A DNA stretch of 64,000 bases from Brachybacterium halotolerans (lineage in GTDB: Bacteria; Actinomycetota; Actinomycetes; Actinomycetales; Dermabacteraceae). This document shows positions 35,400-43,603 of the stretch, piece after piece. The number at the start of each line of letters is the position of its first letter. The stretch's first letter is position 1. The position numbers and the translations under genes are program-made. The stretch covers positions 132,381 to 196,380 of the forward strand of contig NZ_JAEDAJ010000005.1 of the NCBI RefSeq assembly GCF_016623465.1, read 5' to 3'. The notes beneath the pieces were generated by a model, which ran no database searches, was not told the origin of the DNA, and saw nothing but the letters and a program-made list of their open reading frames with translations.

Positions 35400-36461
35400 A
35401 TGTCCCATTCCCCGCGCCGTTCGATCATCGGCCGTCGTGCTCTCCTCGGCTCCGGTCTCGCGCTGCCCGCGCTCGCCCTGGCCGCCTGCTCCGGAACTGA
35501 CGCCGCCTCGGAAGCGGCGGGGGGAGGATCCGAGGCCTCGGACGCCGGCGGCGATTTCCCGCTGAGCGTCGAGCATGCCCTCGGCACCGCGGAGATCCCG
35601 ACCAAGCCCAGCAGCATCGCGTGCGTGAACTGGGGCAATCACGAGGTGCCGCTCGCCCTCGGCGTGGTGCCTGTCGGCATGGCCGCGGCGAACTTCGGCG
35701 ACGACGACGGCGACGGCGTGCTGCCCTGGGTGAGCGACAGGCTCGAGGAGCTGGGCGCCGAGACGCCGGTCCTGTTCGACGAGACCGACGGCATCGATTT
35801 CGAGGCGGTCGCGAACACCGAGCCCGACCTGATCCTGGCGACCTACTCGGGGCTCACCCAGGAGGACTACGACACGCTCAGCGAGATCGCACCGACCATC
35901 GCCTACCCGGAGGTCGCATGGGGCACTCCGTGGCGCGAGATGATCGAGTACAGCGCCAAGGGCATGGGCATGCAGACCGAGGGCGAGAAGCTCATCGCCG
36001 ACCTCGAGAAGGAGATCTCCGACGCGGTGGAGAAGCACTCCGGCGTCACGGGGAAGTCGGCCATGTTCCTCACGCATGTGGACACCTCGGACCTCAGCGT
36101 CGTGAACTTCTACACCGCCCATGACACGCGGCCGATGTTCTTCGAGGACCTGGGGATGTCCACGCCGAAGTCCATCGCCGGGGTCTCGGCGAAGACCGAC
36201 GAGTTCTCGGGCAGCGTGAGCGCGGAGAAGGCGGACGTGTTCGACGACGTCGACATCATCGTCACCTACGGCGACGAGAAGCTCGTGAAGACCCTGCAGG
36301 GCGATCCGGTGCTCTCGCAGATCCCCGCCGTGAAGAACGACGCGATCGTGGCCCTGCCCTCGGACGATCCGTTCGGCACCGCCGCGAACCCGACCCCGCT
36401 GTCGATCTCGTACGTGCTCGACCGGTACCTCGACGAGCTCGAGCAGGCCGCCGGGAAGTGA
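35400..36461 (+). CDS. Iron-siderophore ABC transporter substrate-binding lipoprotein
   Basis: 353 residues. The signal has a twin-arginine start (SIIGRRALLG) and lipobox LAAC with Cys at 31, so it is a membrane-anchored lipoprotein. An acidic Ser/Gly spacer precedes the FecB/FepB-type fold: ALGTAEIPTKPSSIACVNWG, PDLILATYSGLTQEDYDTLSEIAPT, and DVDIIVTYGDE. It binds a ferric siderophore outside the cell. ATG at 35400 has AAGGA upstream. First gene of a four-gene operon with overlapping junctions. Confidence 0.94.
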   Translation: MSHSPRRSIIGRRALLGSGLALPALALAACSGTDAASEAAGGGSEASDAGGDFPLSVEHALGTAEIPTKPSSIACVNWGNHEVPLALGVVPVGMAAANFGDDDGDGVLPWVSDRLEELGAETPVLFDETDGIDFEAVANTEPDLILATYSGLTQEDYDTLSEIAPTIAYPEVAWGTPWREMIEYSAKGMGMQTEGEKLIADLEKEISDAVEKHSGVTGKSAMFLTHVDTSDLSVVNFYTAHDTRPMFFEDLGMSTPKSIAGVSAKTDEFSGSVSAEKADVFDDVDIIVTYGDEKLVKTLQGDPVLSQIPAVKNDAIVALPSDDPFGTAANPTPLSISYVLDRYLDELEQAAGK

Positions 36462-37498
36462 CGGCGTCCTCGACGCTCGCCCCGCTCCGCCGGGGCCGGC
36501 GCACGCGCCTGCTGTGGCTGCTCGGGTGCCTGGCGCTGCTGGCCGCCCTCGCCCTGGCCTCCGTCGCCCTCGGGTCCAGGCAGGTCGGCCTCGAGGACAT
36601 CCTCTCGCCCCTGAGGGGGATGCCTGAGGGGTTCGACCAGGCCGCTGTCGCCAAGCGCATGCCGCGCACCGTGCTCGCGCTCGTCGGCGGGGCGGGGCTC
36701 GGCATCTCGGGGTGCATCATGCAGGGCGTCACCCGCAATCCGCTCGCCGACCCGGGCATCCTCGGCGTGAACACCGGCGCGACCCTCGCCGTGGTGATCG
36801 CCATGGCGGTCCTCGGACTCGGCAACGGCTCGGGGGATGCCCGCACCATGGTGTGGGTCGCGATCGCCGGGGCGGGCGCCACCGCCGTCGGGGTCTACGT
36901 CATCGGCTCCCTCGGGCAGGGCGGTGCCACGCCGCTCAAGCTCGCGCTCGCGGGCGCCGCGACCTCCGCCGCCCTCGGATCGCTGGTCACCGCGGTCGTC
37001 CTGCCCCGCGGGGACATCGCCGAATCCGCTCGGTCGTGGCAGATCGGCGGGGTGGGCGGCGCGACCTGGGCGACCCTCCATCAGATCTGGCCCTTCCTGC
37101 TCGTCGGGCTCGTGCTCGCACTCGTCACCGCGCGCGGACTGGACTCCCTCGCCCTCGGGGACGAGGTCGCGGCCGGCCTGGGCGAGCACGTGCTGGCGAC
37201 CCGACTGCTCGCCGCCCTGGGCGCGGTCCTCCTGTGCGGGGCCGTGACCGCCGCCTGCGGACCGATCGGGTTCGTCGGGCTGGTGGTCCCGCACGCGTGC
37301 CGCCTGCTCGTCGGTGTCGGGCATCGTCCCCTGATGGTGTTCAGCGGTGTCGTGGGTGCGTGTCTGCTGCTCGCCTCGGACGTGCTGGGGCGGCTGATCG
37401 CACGCCCCGAGGAACTCGACGTCGGCATCGTCACGGCGCTGCTGGGAGCCCCCTTCTTCATCGCCATCGTGCGGCGTCAGAAGGTGAAGGCACTGTGA
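36458..37498 (+). CDS. Iron-siderophore ABC transporter permease (FepD-like)
   Basis: 346 residues, FecCD family with about ten helices. Signatures are RMPRTVLALVGGAGLGISG, MQGVTRNPLADPGILGVNTGA and FVGLVVPHACRLLVGVGHR, ending EELDVGIVTALLGAPFF. It forms one half of the heterodimeric channel with the following gene. GTG at 36458 overlaps the stop of the lipoprotein gene (GTGA), so translation is coupled. Confidence 0.94.
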   Translation: MTASSTLAPLRRGRRTRLLWLLGCLALLAALALASVALGSRQVGLEDILSPLRGMPEGFDQAAVAKRMPRTVLALVGGAGLGISGCIMQGVTRNPLADPGILGVNTGATLAVVIAMAVLGLGNGSGDARTMVWVAIAGAGATAVGVYVIGSLGQGGATPLKLALAGAATSAALGSLVTAVVLPRGDIAESARSWQIGGVGGATWATLHQIWPFLLVGLVLALVTARGLDSLALGDEVAAGLGEHVLATRLLAALGAVLLCGAVTAACGPIGFVGLVVPHACRLLVGVGHRPLMVFSGVVGACLLLASDVLGRLIARPEELDVGIVTALLGAPFFIAIVRRQKVKAL

Positions 37499-38553
37499 GC
37501 GCACAGCCCTCCTCGGCAACTCCGCCCTCGACGCTCGAGAGGGTGCGCACCGAGCGCCGCCGTCGCCGCGTGCGCCGCACAGTGACCGTGCTCGTGCTGG
37601 TCGTGCTGATCGCCGCCGGGTTCTACGCCTCCTTGGCGATCGGTCACCGCGTCTACTCGGCGGGGGAGATCTGGCGCGTGGTCCGCGGCCAGCAGGTCCC
37701 CGGCGCCTCCTTCACCGTCGGGACGCTGCGCCTGCCGCGCGCCGTTCTCGCGGTGCTCGTGGGCTGCTGCTTCGGACTCGGCGGCGTCACATTCCAGACG
37801 ATGCTCCGCAACCCGCTCGCGAGCCCGGACATCATCGGCATCAGCGCGGGCGCGTCCGCCGCGGCGGTCGTCGCCATCGTGCTGCTGGGACTCTCGGGCC
37901 CCGCGGTGTCCGTGATCGCGATCCTCGCAGGGCTCGCCGTGGCCCTCGCGATCTATCTGCTCTCGTATCGCAAGGGCGTGGCGGGCACGCGCCTGATCCT
38001 CGTCGGGATCGGCGTGGCCGCCATGCTCGACTCGGTGACCAGCTACGTGCTCTCCCGCGCGGCGCAGTGGGACCTTCAGGAGGCGATGCGCTGGCTCACG
38101 GGGAGCCTGAACGGCGCCGCCTGGGGCGATGTGCGTCCCGTCCTGGTCGCACTCCTCGTCGGTGGGCCTCTGCTCCTCGCCGCCTCCCGGGACCTGACCG
38201 TCTCCCAGCTCGGCGACGACTCCGCCGCGGCCCTCGGCGTGCGCGTCCAGCGGCTGCGGCTCGTGGTCGTGATCGCCGCGGTCGGCCTGGTCGCCTTCGC
38301 GACCGCCGCCACCGGTCCGATCGCCTTCGTGGCGTTCCTCGCCGGGCCGATCGCCGCCAGGATCGTCGGCCCCGGGGCCTCGCTCCTCGTGCCCTCCGCA
38401 CTGGTCGGCGCGCTGCTGGTCGTCGTCTCCGACCTCGTGGGGCAGTGGGCGATCGGCACCCGCTTCCCCGTCGGCGTGGTCACGGGCGTGCTCGGTGCTC
38501 CCTACCTCATCTATCTCGTCGTCCGCACCCAGCGCTCGGGCGGATCCCTATGA
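37495..38553 (+). CDS. Iron-siderophore ABC transporter permease (FepG-like)
   Basis: 352 residues, second FecCD permease. An Arg-rich N-terminal segment (RVRTERRRRRVRR) precedes the helices. Signatures are LRLPRAVLAVLVGCCFGLGG, QTMLRNPLASPDIIGISAGAS and AFVAFLAGPIAARIVGPG, ending FPVGVVTGVLGAPY. The GTG at 37495 overlaps the stop of the first permease (GTGA). An open frame reaching 36712 is a shadow of that gene. Confidence 0.93.
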   Translation: MSAQPSSATPPSTLERVRTERRRRRVRRTVTVLVLVVLIAAGFYASLAIGHRVYSAGEIWRVVRGQQVPGASFTVGTLRLPRAVLAVLVGCCFGLGGVTFQTMLRNPLASPDIIGISAGASAAAVVAIVLLGLSGPAVSVIAILAGLAVALAIYLLSYRKGVAGTRLILVGIGVAAMLDSVTSYVLSRAAQWDLQEAMRWLTGSLNGAAWGDVRPVLVALLVGGPLLLAASRDLTVSQLGDDSAAALGVRVQRLRLVVVIAAVGLVAFATAATGPIAFVAFLAGPIAARIVGPGASLLVPSALVGALLVVVSDLVGQWAIGTRFPVGVVTGVLGAPYLIYLVVRTQRSGGSL

Positions 38554-38611
38554 CGCCCGGTGCCGCCCCTCATCCCCGGCCCGCGCCCGTCCCGCCAGGA
38601 GGCATTCCACG

Positions 38612-39421
38612 ATGACCACGGACCACACCCTGGCCGCGAGCGGCCTCAGCGCCGGTTACGGGGACCGCAGTGTGATCGAGGGCCTCGACCTCGAGCTGGT
38701 GCCCGCGCGGATCACGGCGATCATCGGCGCCAACGCGTGCGGGAAGTCGACGCTGCTGCGCGTGCTCTCGCGTCTGCTGGCGCCGACGTCGGGCCAGGTG
38801 CTGCTCGACGGCACCCGGATCCACCGTCTGCCGGCCAAGCAGGTCGCGCGCACCCTGGGCCTGCTGCCTCAGTCGCCGATCGCGCCCGAGGGCATCACCG
38901 TCGCGGAGCTGGTCTCCCGGGGGCGGCACCCGCATCAGGGCCTGGTGGCGCGATGGTCCGCCGCTGATGACGAGGCCGTCGCGGAGGCGCTCGACGCGAC
39001 CGGGACCGCGGCCCTCGCCGAGCGTCCCGTGGACGAGCTCTCCGGCGGTCAGCGTCAGCGCGTGTGGATCGCGATGGCCCTGGCCCAGCGCACCGATCTG
39101 CTCCTGCTCGACGAGCCCACGACGTTCCTGGACGTGAACCATCAGGTCGAGGTGCTCGATCTGCTCACCGACCTCAACGCCCGCCGGGGCACCACGATCG
39201 TCATGGTCCTGCACGACCTGAACCTCGCCGCGAGGTACGCCGACCACCTGGTGCTGATGGAGCACGGGCGGATCCACGGCGCAGGCGCTCCCGGGGAGGT
39301 GTTCACCGCCGAGGCGGTGAGGACCGTGTTCGGCCTCGAGAACCGCGTGATCCGGGACCCCGTCTCCGGGAGCCCGATGATGCTGCCGATCGGCCGGCAT
39401 CATGGGGTCGCCGAGGACTGA
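38612..39421 (+). CDS. Iron-siderophore ABC transporter ATP-binding protein (FepC-like)
   Basis: 269 residues. Walker A is GANACGKST (family norm GPNACGKST), Q-loop LPQSPIAPEGITVAELVSRGRHPHQ, signature LSGGQRQRVWIAMAL, Walker B LLLLDEPTTFLDVNHQ and switch VLHDLNLAARY. It powers siderophore import by the two permeases. ATG at 38612 has AGGAGG nine bases upstream; the 58-base gap from the permease is the only non-overlapping junction in the operon. Confidence 0.94.
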   Translation: MTTDHTLAASGLSAGYGDRSVIEGLDLELVPARITAIIGANACGKSTLLRVLSRLLAPTSGQVLLDGTRIHRLPAKQVARTLGLLPQSPIAPEGITVAELVSRGRHPHQGLVARWSAADDEAVAEALDATGTAALAERPVDELSGGQRQRVWIAMALAQRTDLLLLDEPTTFLDVNHQVEVLDLLTDLNARRGTTIVMVLHDLNLAARYADHLVLMEHGRIHGAGAPGEVFTAEAVRTVFGLENRVIRDPVSGSPMMLPIGRHHGVAED

Positions 39422-39436
39422 GCGCGGCACCGGACC

Positions 39437-39468
39437 GGCCCCCTCGGCGGCGGCCCGCTCGAGGGGCC
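39437..39468. terminator. Possible bidirectional terminator between convergent genes
   Basis: GGCCCCCTCG pairs with CGAGGGGCC with one bulged base, in the 57-base gap between the convergent siderophore ATPase and acyl-CoA reductase genes. Confidence 0.4.
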
Positions 39469-39478
39469 GCACCCCGCC

Positions 39479-41722
39479 TCACCATTCGAGGATGGACCAG
39501 CGCTTCTTCTTGGCGACCGAGTAGAGGCCCAGGTCCGGCGAGACGGCCGAGGGCGTGCCCACGAGCTCGAGCCAGGAGGCGTCGGCGTGGGAGTCGCCGT
39601 AGCCGTAGGACTTCTTGAGGTCGGCGCCGTGCTCGTCGGCGTACTTGCGCAGCCAGTTGGCGCGGGCCTCGTCGACCACCGGGGGAGTGGCGAGGTAGCC
39701 GCTCATCACGCCGTCGGAGGTGACATCCATGCGGGTGGCGACGATGTCGTCGAACAGACCGGCGAGCGGCTCGACGAGCACGTCGAGGGCGCCGGTGACC
39801 AGCACGGTACGGTGGCCCGCGCGGCGGTGCTGCTCGATGAGCTCAAGCGCCTCGGGGCGGATCGAGGAGCGGATCGAGCGGCCCAGGCTGCCGGAGAGCA
39901 GGTGCTCGAGCTCCTCGCGGCGGTAGCCCTTGTAGCGGCGGTTGACCAGGCGGATCAGCTCGGAGCGGTCGCGCTTCTCGGCCCGCAGGTAGGAGGGCAC
40001 CGAGCGCAGCAGGGAGCCGATCTCCCCGGGCCACGAGGTGGCCGGCCTGGTCGCGCGCACCACCGAGAGGTACTGCTGGATGATGTTCGCGCCCACCACT
40101 GTGCCGTCGAGGTCGAAGACGGCGAGGGCGTCGCTCGCCTCCTTCATCTCCGGCGCGGGACGGTTCTGGCGGGCGCGCACCGCGGCGCGGCCGCGCGAGT
40201 ACGCCTTGGTGAGCTCCGTGACGGCGGGCAGGTGGAGGTTGCGGAAGTAGTCGACCCAGTCCACCTTCGTGATGTCGAAGTCGTGGGTCGAGAGGAACTC
40301 CGCCGGCAGCTCCTCGCGCAGCGCGCGGGTGTTCGCATCGTCGAAGACCATCTCGGTCTTCGTGTACTGGCGGTAGAGCTCGATGTACTTGCGCAGCGTG
40401 GTCAGGCCCGAGGCGTTGCGGTGCAGGGTCGTCGTCCACTCGCGGGTGCGCCGGGTCGCGGGCAGGCGGGAGACGACGGTCTGACCGGCCTTGGTGGCGA
40501 TCTCCTTCATCCGGAAGCGCTGCTCGACGAGGTCGACGGACGGGAACGTCCAGTCGGGCACGACGATGTCCTTGCCGTCGTCGTCCTGCAGCGGGTGCTC
40601 GACGAAGTAGCCGCGCACGGCGTCGACCATCTCGTGGAAGGGCAGCGGGTTCGAGCCGCCCGAGGCGACCTGGAAGTAGGCGTCGTCGCCGCGGCGGGAG
40701 ACGTCCTGGGTCGCGAGCGCCACGATCACGTTGACCACGAAGTCGACGGGGATGATGTCGAGGATGGAGTCCGCGAGGCCCGGGAACTCGGGCAGCAGAC
40801 CGCGGCCGAAGGCCATGATCAGCGGGTCGGCGACCTTGTAGCCGTCGATCCAGCCGGGGTAGGGGCGCTGCAGCGCGGACTCGATGATCGAGGGGCGCAC
40901 GAAGGAGACGCGGTGGCCGGCGTCGGCCCACATCTCCTCGGCGACGCGTTCGGCCATCGCCTTGGTGAAGGTGTAGATGTCGGTCCAGCCGACGGACTGG
41001 GCGCGGGTGCGGCCGAAGTCGACGAGGCGCTCGTCGACCCACTGCTTGCGCGCCTCCTCGGCGGCGGCGGCGACGGCCTTGGGGCCCATGCGGCCGTCGC
41101 GCAGGCGGGCGATGCGCATCTGGGTGCGCAGGTTCTCGGGCCGACGGGACTCGGCCTCCACGCGCTGGCGGGCCGCCTGGGAGGCCTCGAACTCGGCCTT
41201 CCAGTCGACGCCGTGCTCGAGGCGGCCCTCGCGGCGCAGACCCTTGGAGATGCCGCCCACGTACGCGGTGGACACGTGGATGACGTGGGGGTCCTGGCCG
41301 GAGTCCAGGAGCGCCTGGTAGAGGTTGCGCGCGCCGCCGACGTTGGTGCGGAACGCATCGTCGATCGGCGGGTCGAAGGACACCGAGGACGCGGAGTGGA
41401 TGACCGTGTCGTAGCTCTTGTCGAGCGCCGGCATCGCGGTGAGGTCGCCCTCGAGCACGTCGACGCGCGAGTCGAAGGCCGCGCGCACGGTGTCCTTGCC
41501 CACGCGGTCGGCCCACGAGGAGAACACGGGCTTGCGCAGCAGGCCCTCGAGGCGCTTGCGGCCGGTCAGCGTCCCCTTCGCGCGCACGACGGCGGTCACG
41601 CGGACGTCGTCGGTGTACTCGAGGAGCGACTGCAGGACGGCCTGGCCGAGGAAGCCGGTGACACCGGTCAGCAGGATCTCGCTCGGGCCGGAGCGCTCGG
41701 GGGACGGGGTGGGGTTGGACAT
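39479..41722 (-). CDS. Fatty acyl-CoA reductase fused to a HAD-IB phosphatase
   Basis: 747 residues. Residues 15-380 are an extended SDR reductase of the fatty acyl-CoA reductase (FAR, Male_sterile/NAD_binding_4) type: cofactor loop TGVTGFLG at 19-26, IHSASSVSFDPPI, HVSTAYVGG, catalytic Tyr250-x3-Lys254 (YTFTK), VRPSIIESALQRPYPGWID and IIPVDFVVNVIVA. The middle is FAR_C-like. From about 530, DLDGTVVG begins a HAD-IB phosphatase with the later motif GYGDSHADASWLEL. FAR makes fatty alcohols from acyl-CoA; the HAD-IB part might dephosphorylate a lipid phosphate. The ATG at 41720-41722 has GAGGGA upstream. It diverges from SDR, PlsC and AGPS genes, suggesting alkyl-ether lipid synthesis. The reductase family call is firm; the pathway is inference. 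Confidence 0.9.
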   Translation of the reverse strand: MSNPTPSPERSGPSEILLTGVTGFLGQAVLQSLLEYTDDVRVTAVVRAKGTLTGRKRLEGLLRKPVFSSWADRVGKDTVRAAFDSRVDVLEGDLTAMPALDKSYDTVIHSASSVSFDPPIDDAFRTNVGGARNLYQALLDSGQDPHVIHVSTAYVGGISKGLRREGRLEHGVDWKAEFEASQAARQRVEAESRRPENLRTQMRIARLRDGRMGPKAVAAAAEEARKQWVDERLVDFGRTRAQSVGWTDIYTFTKAMAERVAEEMWADAGHRVSFVRPSIIESALQRPYPGWIDGYKVADPLIMAFGRGLLPEFPGLADSILDIIPVDFVVNVIVALATQDVSRRGDDAYFQVASGGSNPLPFHEMVDAVRGYFVEHPLQDDDGKDIVVPDWTFPSVDLVEQRFRMKEIATKAGQTVVSRLPATRRTREWTTTLHRNASGLTTLRKYIELYRQYTKTEMVFDDANTRALREELPAEFLSTHDFDITKVDWVDYFRNLHLPAVTELTKAYSRGRAAVRARQNRPAPEMKEASDALAVFDLDGTVVGANIIQQYLSVVRATRPATSWPGEIGSLLRSVPSYLRAEKRDRSELIRLVNRRYKGYRREELEHLLSGSLGRSIRSSIRPEALELIEQHRRAGHRTVLVTGALDVLVEPLAGLFDDIVATRMDVTSDGVMSGYLATPPVVDEARANWLRKYADEHGADLKKSYGYGDSHADASWLELVGTPSAVSPDLGLYSVAKKKRWSILEW

Positions 41723-41950
41723 GCGGTGTTCCCTCAGGTGCAGGTGGGCGGCCGACGTCCCGGCCGGGTGGGTCTCCCGGCCTCCGCCCGCCGGCGCGGC
41801 GGGCGTGCCCTACCGCGCAGGGGCGCGGGCGGACGTCGTGCACGGTCTCGTCCGACGGTAGCGCATGGGGCCTTCGACCACAGTTCGTCCGCGCTGGTGC
41901 GTGACGCGCACGACGGCCCGGACCCCCTCGGTGGGAGCACCTCGCCCATG

Positions 41951-41963
41951 TATCGTGGCCCGC
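41951..41963 (+). promoter_or_regulatory. Possible leaderless promoter of the SDR-PlsC-AGPS operon
   Basis: -10-like TATCGT (41951-41956) ends seven bases before the ATG at 41964, the spacing expected if transcription starts at the ATG. No ribosome site is visible, which fits a leaderless mRNA. The -35 is poor. Confidence 0.35.
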
Positions 41964-42743
41964 ATGCACAGGGCCCTTATCACCGGTGGGACCGCAGGCA
42001 TCGGAGCGGCGTTCGCCAGGGCCTTCGCCCGGCGCGGCGTGGCCCTGGTGCTCGTGGCCCGTGACGACGCGCGCCTCCAGCAGGCCGCCGCCGAGCTGCG
42101 CACGAGCCACGGCGTCGAGGTCGAGACCCTCGTCGCCGATCTGGCCGATCGGGACGACCAGCAGAAGGTCGCCGACAGGCTCGAATCGACCGACGCCCCC
42201 GCCATCGACGTGCTCGTGAACAACGCCGGGTTCTCCGTGCGCGCCTCGCTGCTCGATCCCGACCTGAGCGAGCACGACCGCGGCTTCGAGGTCATGCAGA
42301 GGGCCGTCCTCAAGCTCGGCGGCGCCGCCGGTCGCGCGATGAGCGCGCGCGGCGAGGGCTGGATCATCAACATCGCGTCCGTGAGCGCCTTCATCACGCA
42401 GAACAACTACACGGCCATCAAGGCCTGGGTGACCAACTACTCCGAGTCGCTGAGCGTGCAGCTCGAGGGCACGGGCGTGCAGTCCACGGCAGTCACCCCG
42501 GGCTGGGTGCGCACGGAGTTCCACCAGCGCGCCGGCATCCGCGGCTCCTCGATCCCCGGGTTCCTCTGGCTGGACGCCGACGACCTCGCCGAGCAGGGCC
42601 TGAAGGACGTCGCCAAGGGGAAGGCCGTGAGCATCCCCGGCGGCCGCTGGAAGCTCATCACCGCGCTGCTGCGCTCGCTGCCCCGCCCGCTCGTGCACCG
42701 CCTCAGCTCCCTGCTCAGCTCGCGGCGCAGCAAGGAGCGCTGA
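41964..42743 (+). CDS. Short-chain dehydrogenase/reductase, candidate acyl/alkyl-DHAP reductase
   Basis: 259 residues. Classical SDR: TGGTAGIG at 7-14 for NADP(H), NNAG at 86-89, catalytic Ser around 139-141, Tyr149-x3-Lys153 (YTAIK), then TPGWVRTEF. The C-terminal RSLPRPLVHRLSSLLSSRRSKER is basic and amphipathic, suiting membrane association. In animals the ether-lipid reductase (DHRS7B) is also an SDR; position before PlsC and AGPS suggests the same ketone reduction here. ATG at 41964 is used; GTG at 41955 is in frame. It begins a three-gene operon with junctions of 2 and -1 bases. Confidence 0.92.
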   Translation: MHRALITGGTAGIGAAFARAFARRGVALVLVARDDARLQQAAAELRTSHGVEVETLVADLADRDDQQKVADRLESTDAPAIDVLVNNAGFSVRASLLDPDLSEHDRGFEVMQRAVLKLGGAAGRAMSARGEGWIINIASVSAFITQNNYTAIKAWVTNYSESLSVQLEGTGVQSTAVTPGWVRTEFHQRAGIRGSSIPGFLWLDADDLAEQGLKDVAKGKAVSIPGGRWKLITALLRSLPRPLVHRLSSLLSSRRSKER

Positions 42744-42745
42744 GC

Positions 42746-43603
42746 ATGGCAGGCAACCAGCCGGAGAAGGCGGACGAGCCGACGAGGGCGGAGAAGCCCG
42801 CGAAGGCGGACAAGCACGCCAAGGCCGACAGGTCGGCGCAGAATCCGCGCCACGACCAGTCCGTCTCCTCGCGCCTGCGCAGCCTCGGCTGGGATCCTCT
42901 GGACGAGGACACCCGCAAGTACCGCTCGCGCGCCCGCGCGGCCCTGCGCTTCGTGCTCCAGCGCGGGCTGTTCCGCGGCCTGGTGCGAGCCAACGTCACC
43001 CAGACCGTGACGACCGCGCGCCGCGTGAAGGCGGTGCGCGGGCCGTTCGTCCTGGTCGCGAACCACACGAGTCACCTCGATGCTCCGATGCTCGCCGAGG
43101 GGCTGCCCTGGGCGCAGGCCCGCTACCTCTCCACGGGCGTGGCCGCGGACTACTTCTTCCACGTCTGGTACAAGCGTCTGTTCGTGCGCCTCCTGTTCAA
43201 CGCGTACCCGATCGATCGCGACGGCTCGCGCAAGAACTCCGGCTTCTCCCGGCGTCTGCTGCGCAGCGGCGTCCCGATCCTCGTGTTCCCCGAGGGCGGG
43301 CGGCAGAAGACCGGCACCATGGGGGAGTTCAAGCCGGGCGCCGCGGCGCTCGCCTCGAGCGTCGGCGTCCCGATCATCCCGGCCGCCCTCGTCGGCGGCT
43401 ACGAGGCGATGCCCAAGGGCCGCAGCTGGCCCAAGCCCGGTCGCCCGCCGGTCGGCGTCGTCTTCGGCGACCCGATGATGGCCCGCGACGGCGAATCCGT
43501 CGTCGACTACATGGAGCGTGTGCGCGCGGCCGTGGTCGACCTCTACGACACCAACTACGAGCAGATCCTGGGCCCCCGCACGGGACCCCGGGAGGAGCAC
43601 TGA
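42746..43603 (+). CDS. 1-acyl-glycerol-3-phosphate acyltransferase-like (PlsC family)
   Basis: 285 residues. A lysine/glutamate-rich N-terminal tail (about 1-40) precedes the LPLAT core: motif I NHTSHLD at 106-112 (His107-x4-Asp112), motif III FPEGG at 171-175, and VPIIPAALVGGYEAMPKG. It transfers a fatty acyl chain to a glycerol phosphate or, in this setting, perhaps to dihydroxyacetone phosphate, the GNPAT step of ether-lipid synthesis. ATG at 42746 follows the SDR stop by two bases, and its stop overlaps the AGPS start by one base. Confidence 0.92.
   Translation: MAGNQPEKADEPTRAEKPAKADKHAKADRSAQNPRHDQSVSSRLRSLGWDPLDEDTRKYRSRARAALRFVLQRGLFRGLVRANVTQTVTTARRVKAVRGPFVLVANHTSHLDAPMLAEGLPWAQARYLSTGVAADYFFHVWYKRLFVRLLFNAYPIDRDGSRKNSGFSRRLLRSGVPILVFPEGGRQKTGTMGEFKPGAAALASSVGVPIIPAALVGGYEAMPKGRSWPKPGRPPVGVVFGDPMMARDGESVVDYMERVRAAVVDLYDTNYEQILGPRTGPREEH

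Noticed and set aside
31311-36122. A 1603-codon open frame on the minus strand opposite ppc, the AraC gene and the siderophore lipoprotein gene
   Set aside because: It is the antisense shadow of well-supported genes in very GC-rich DNA and matches no family.
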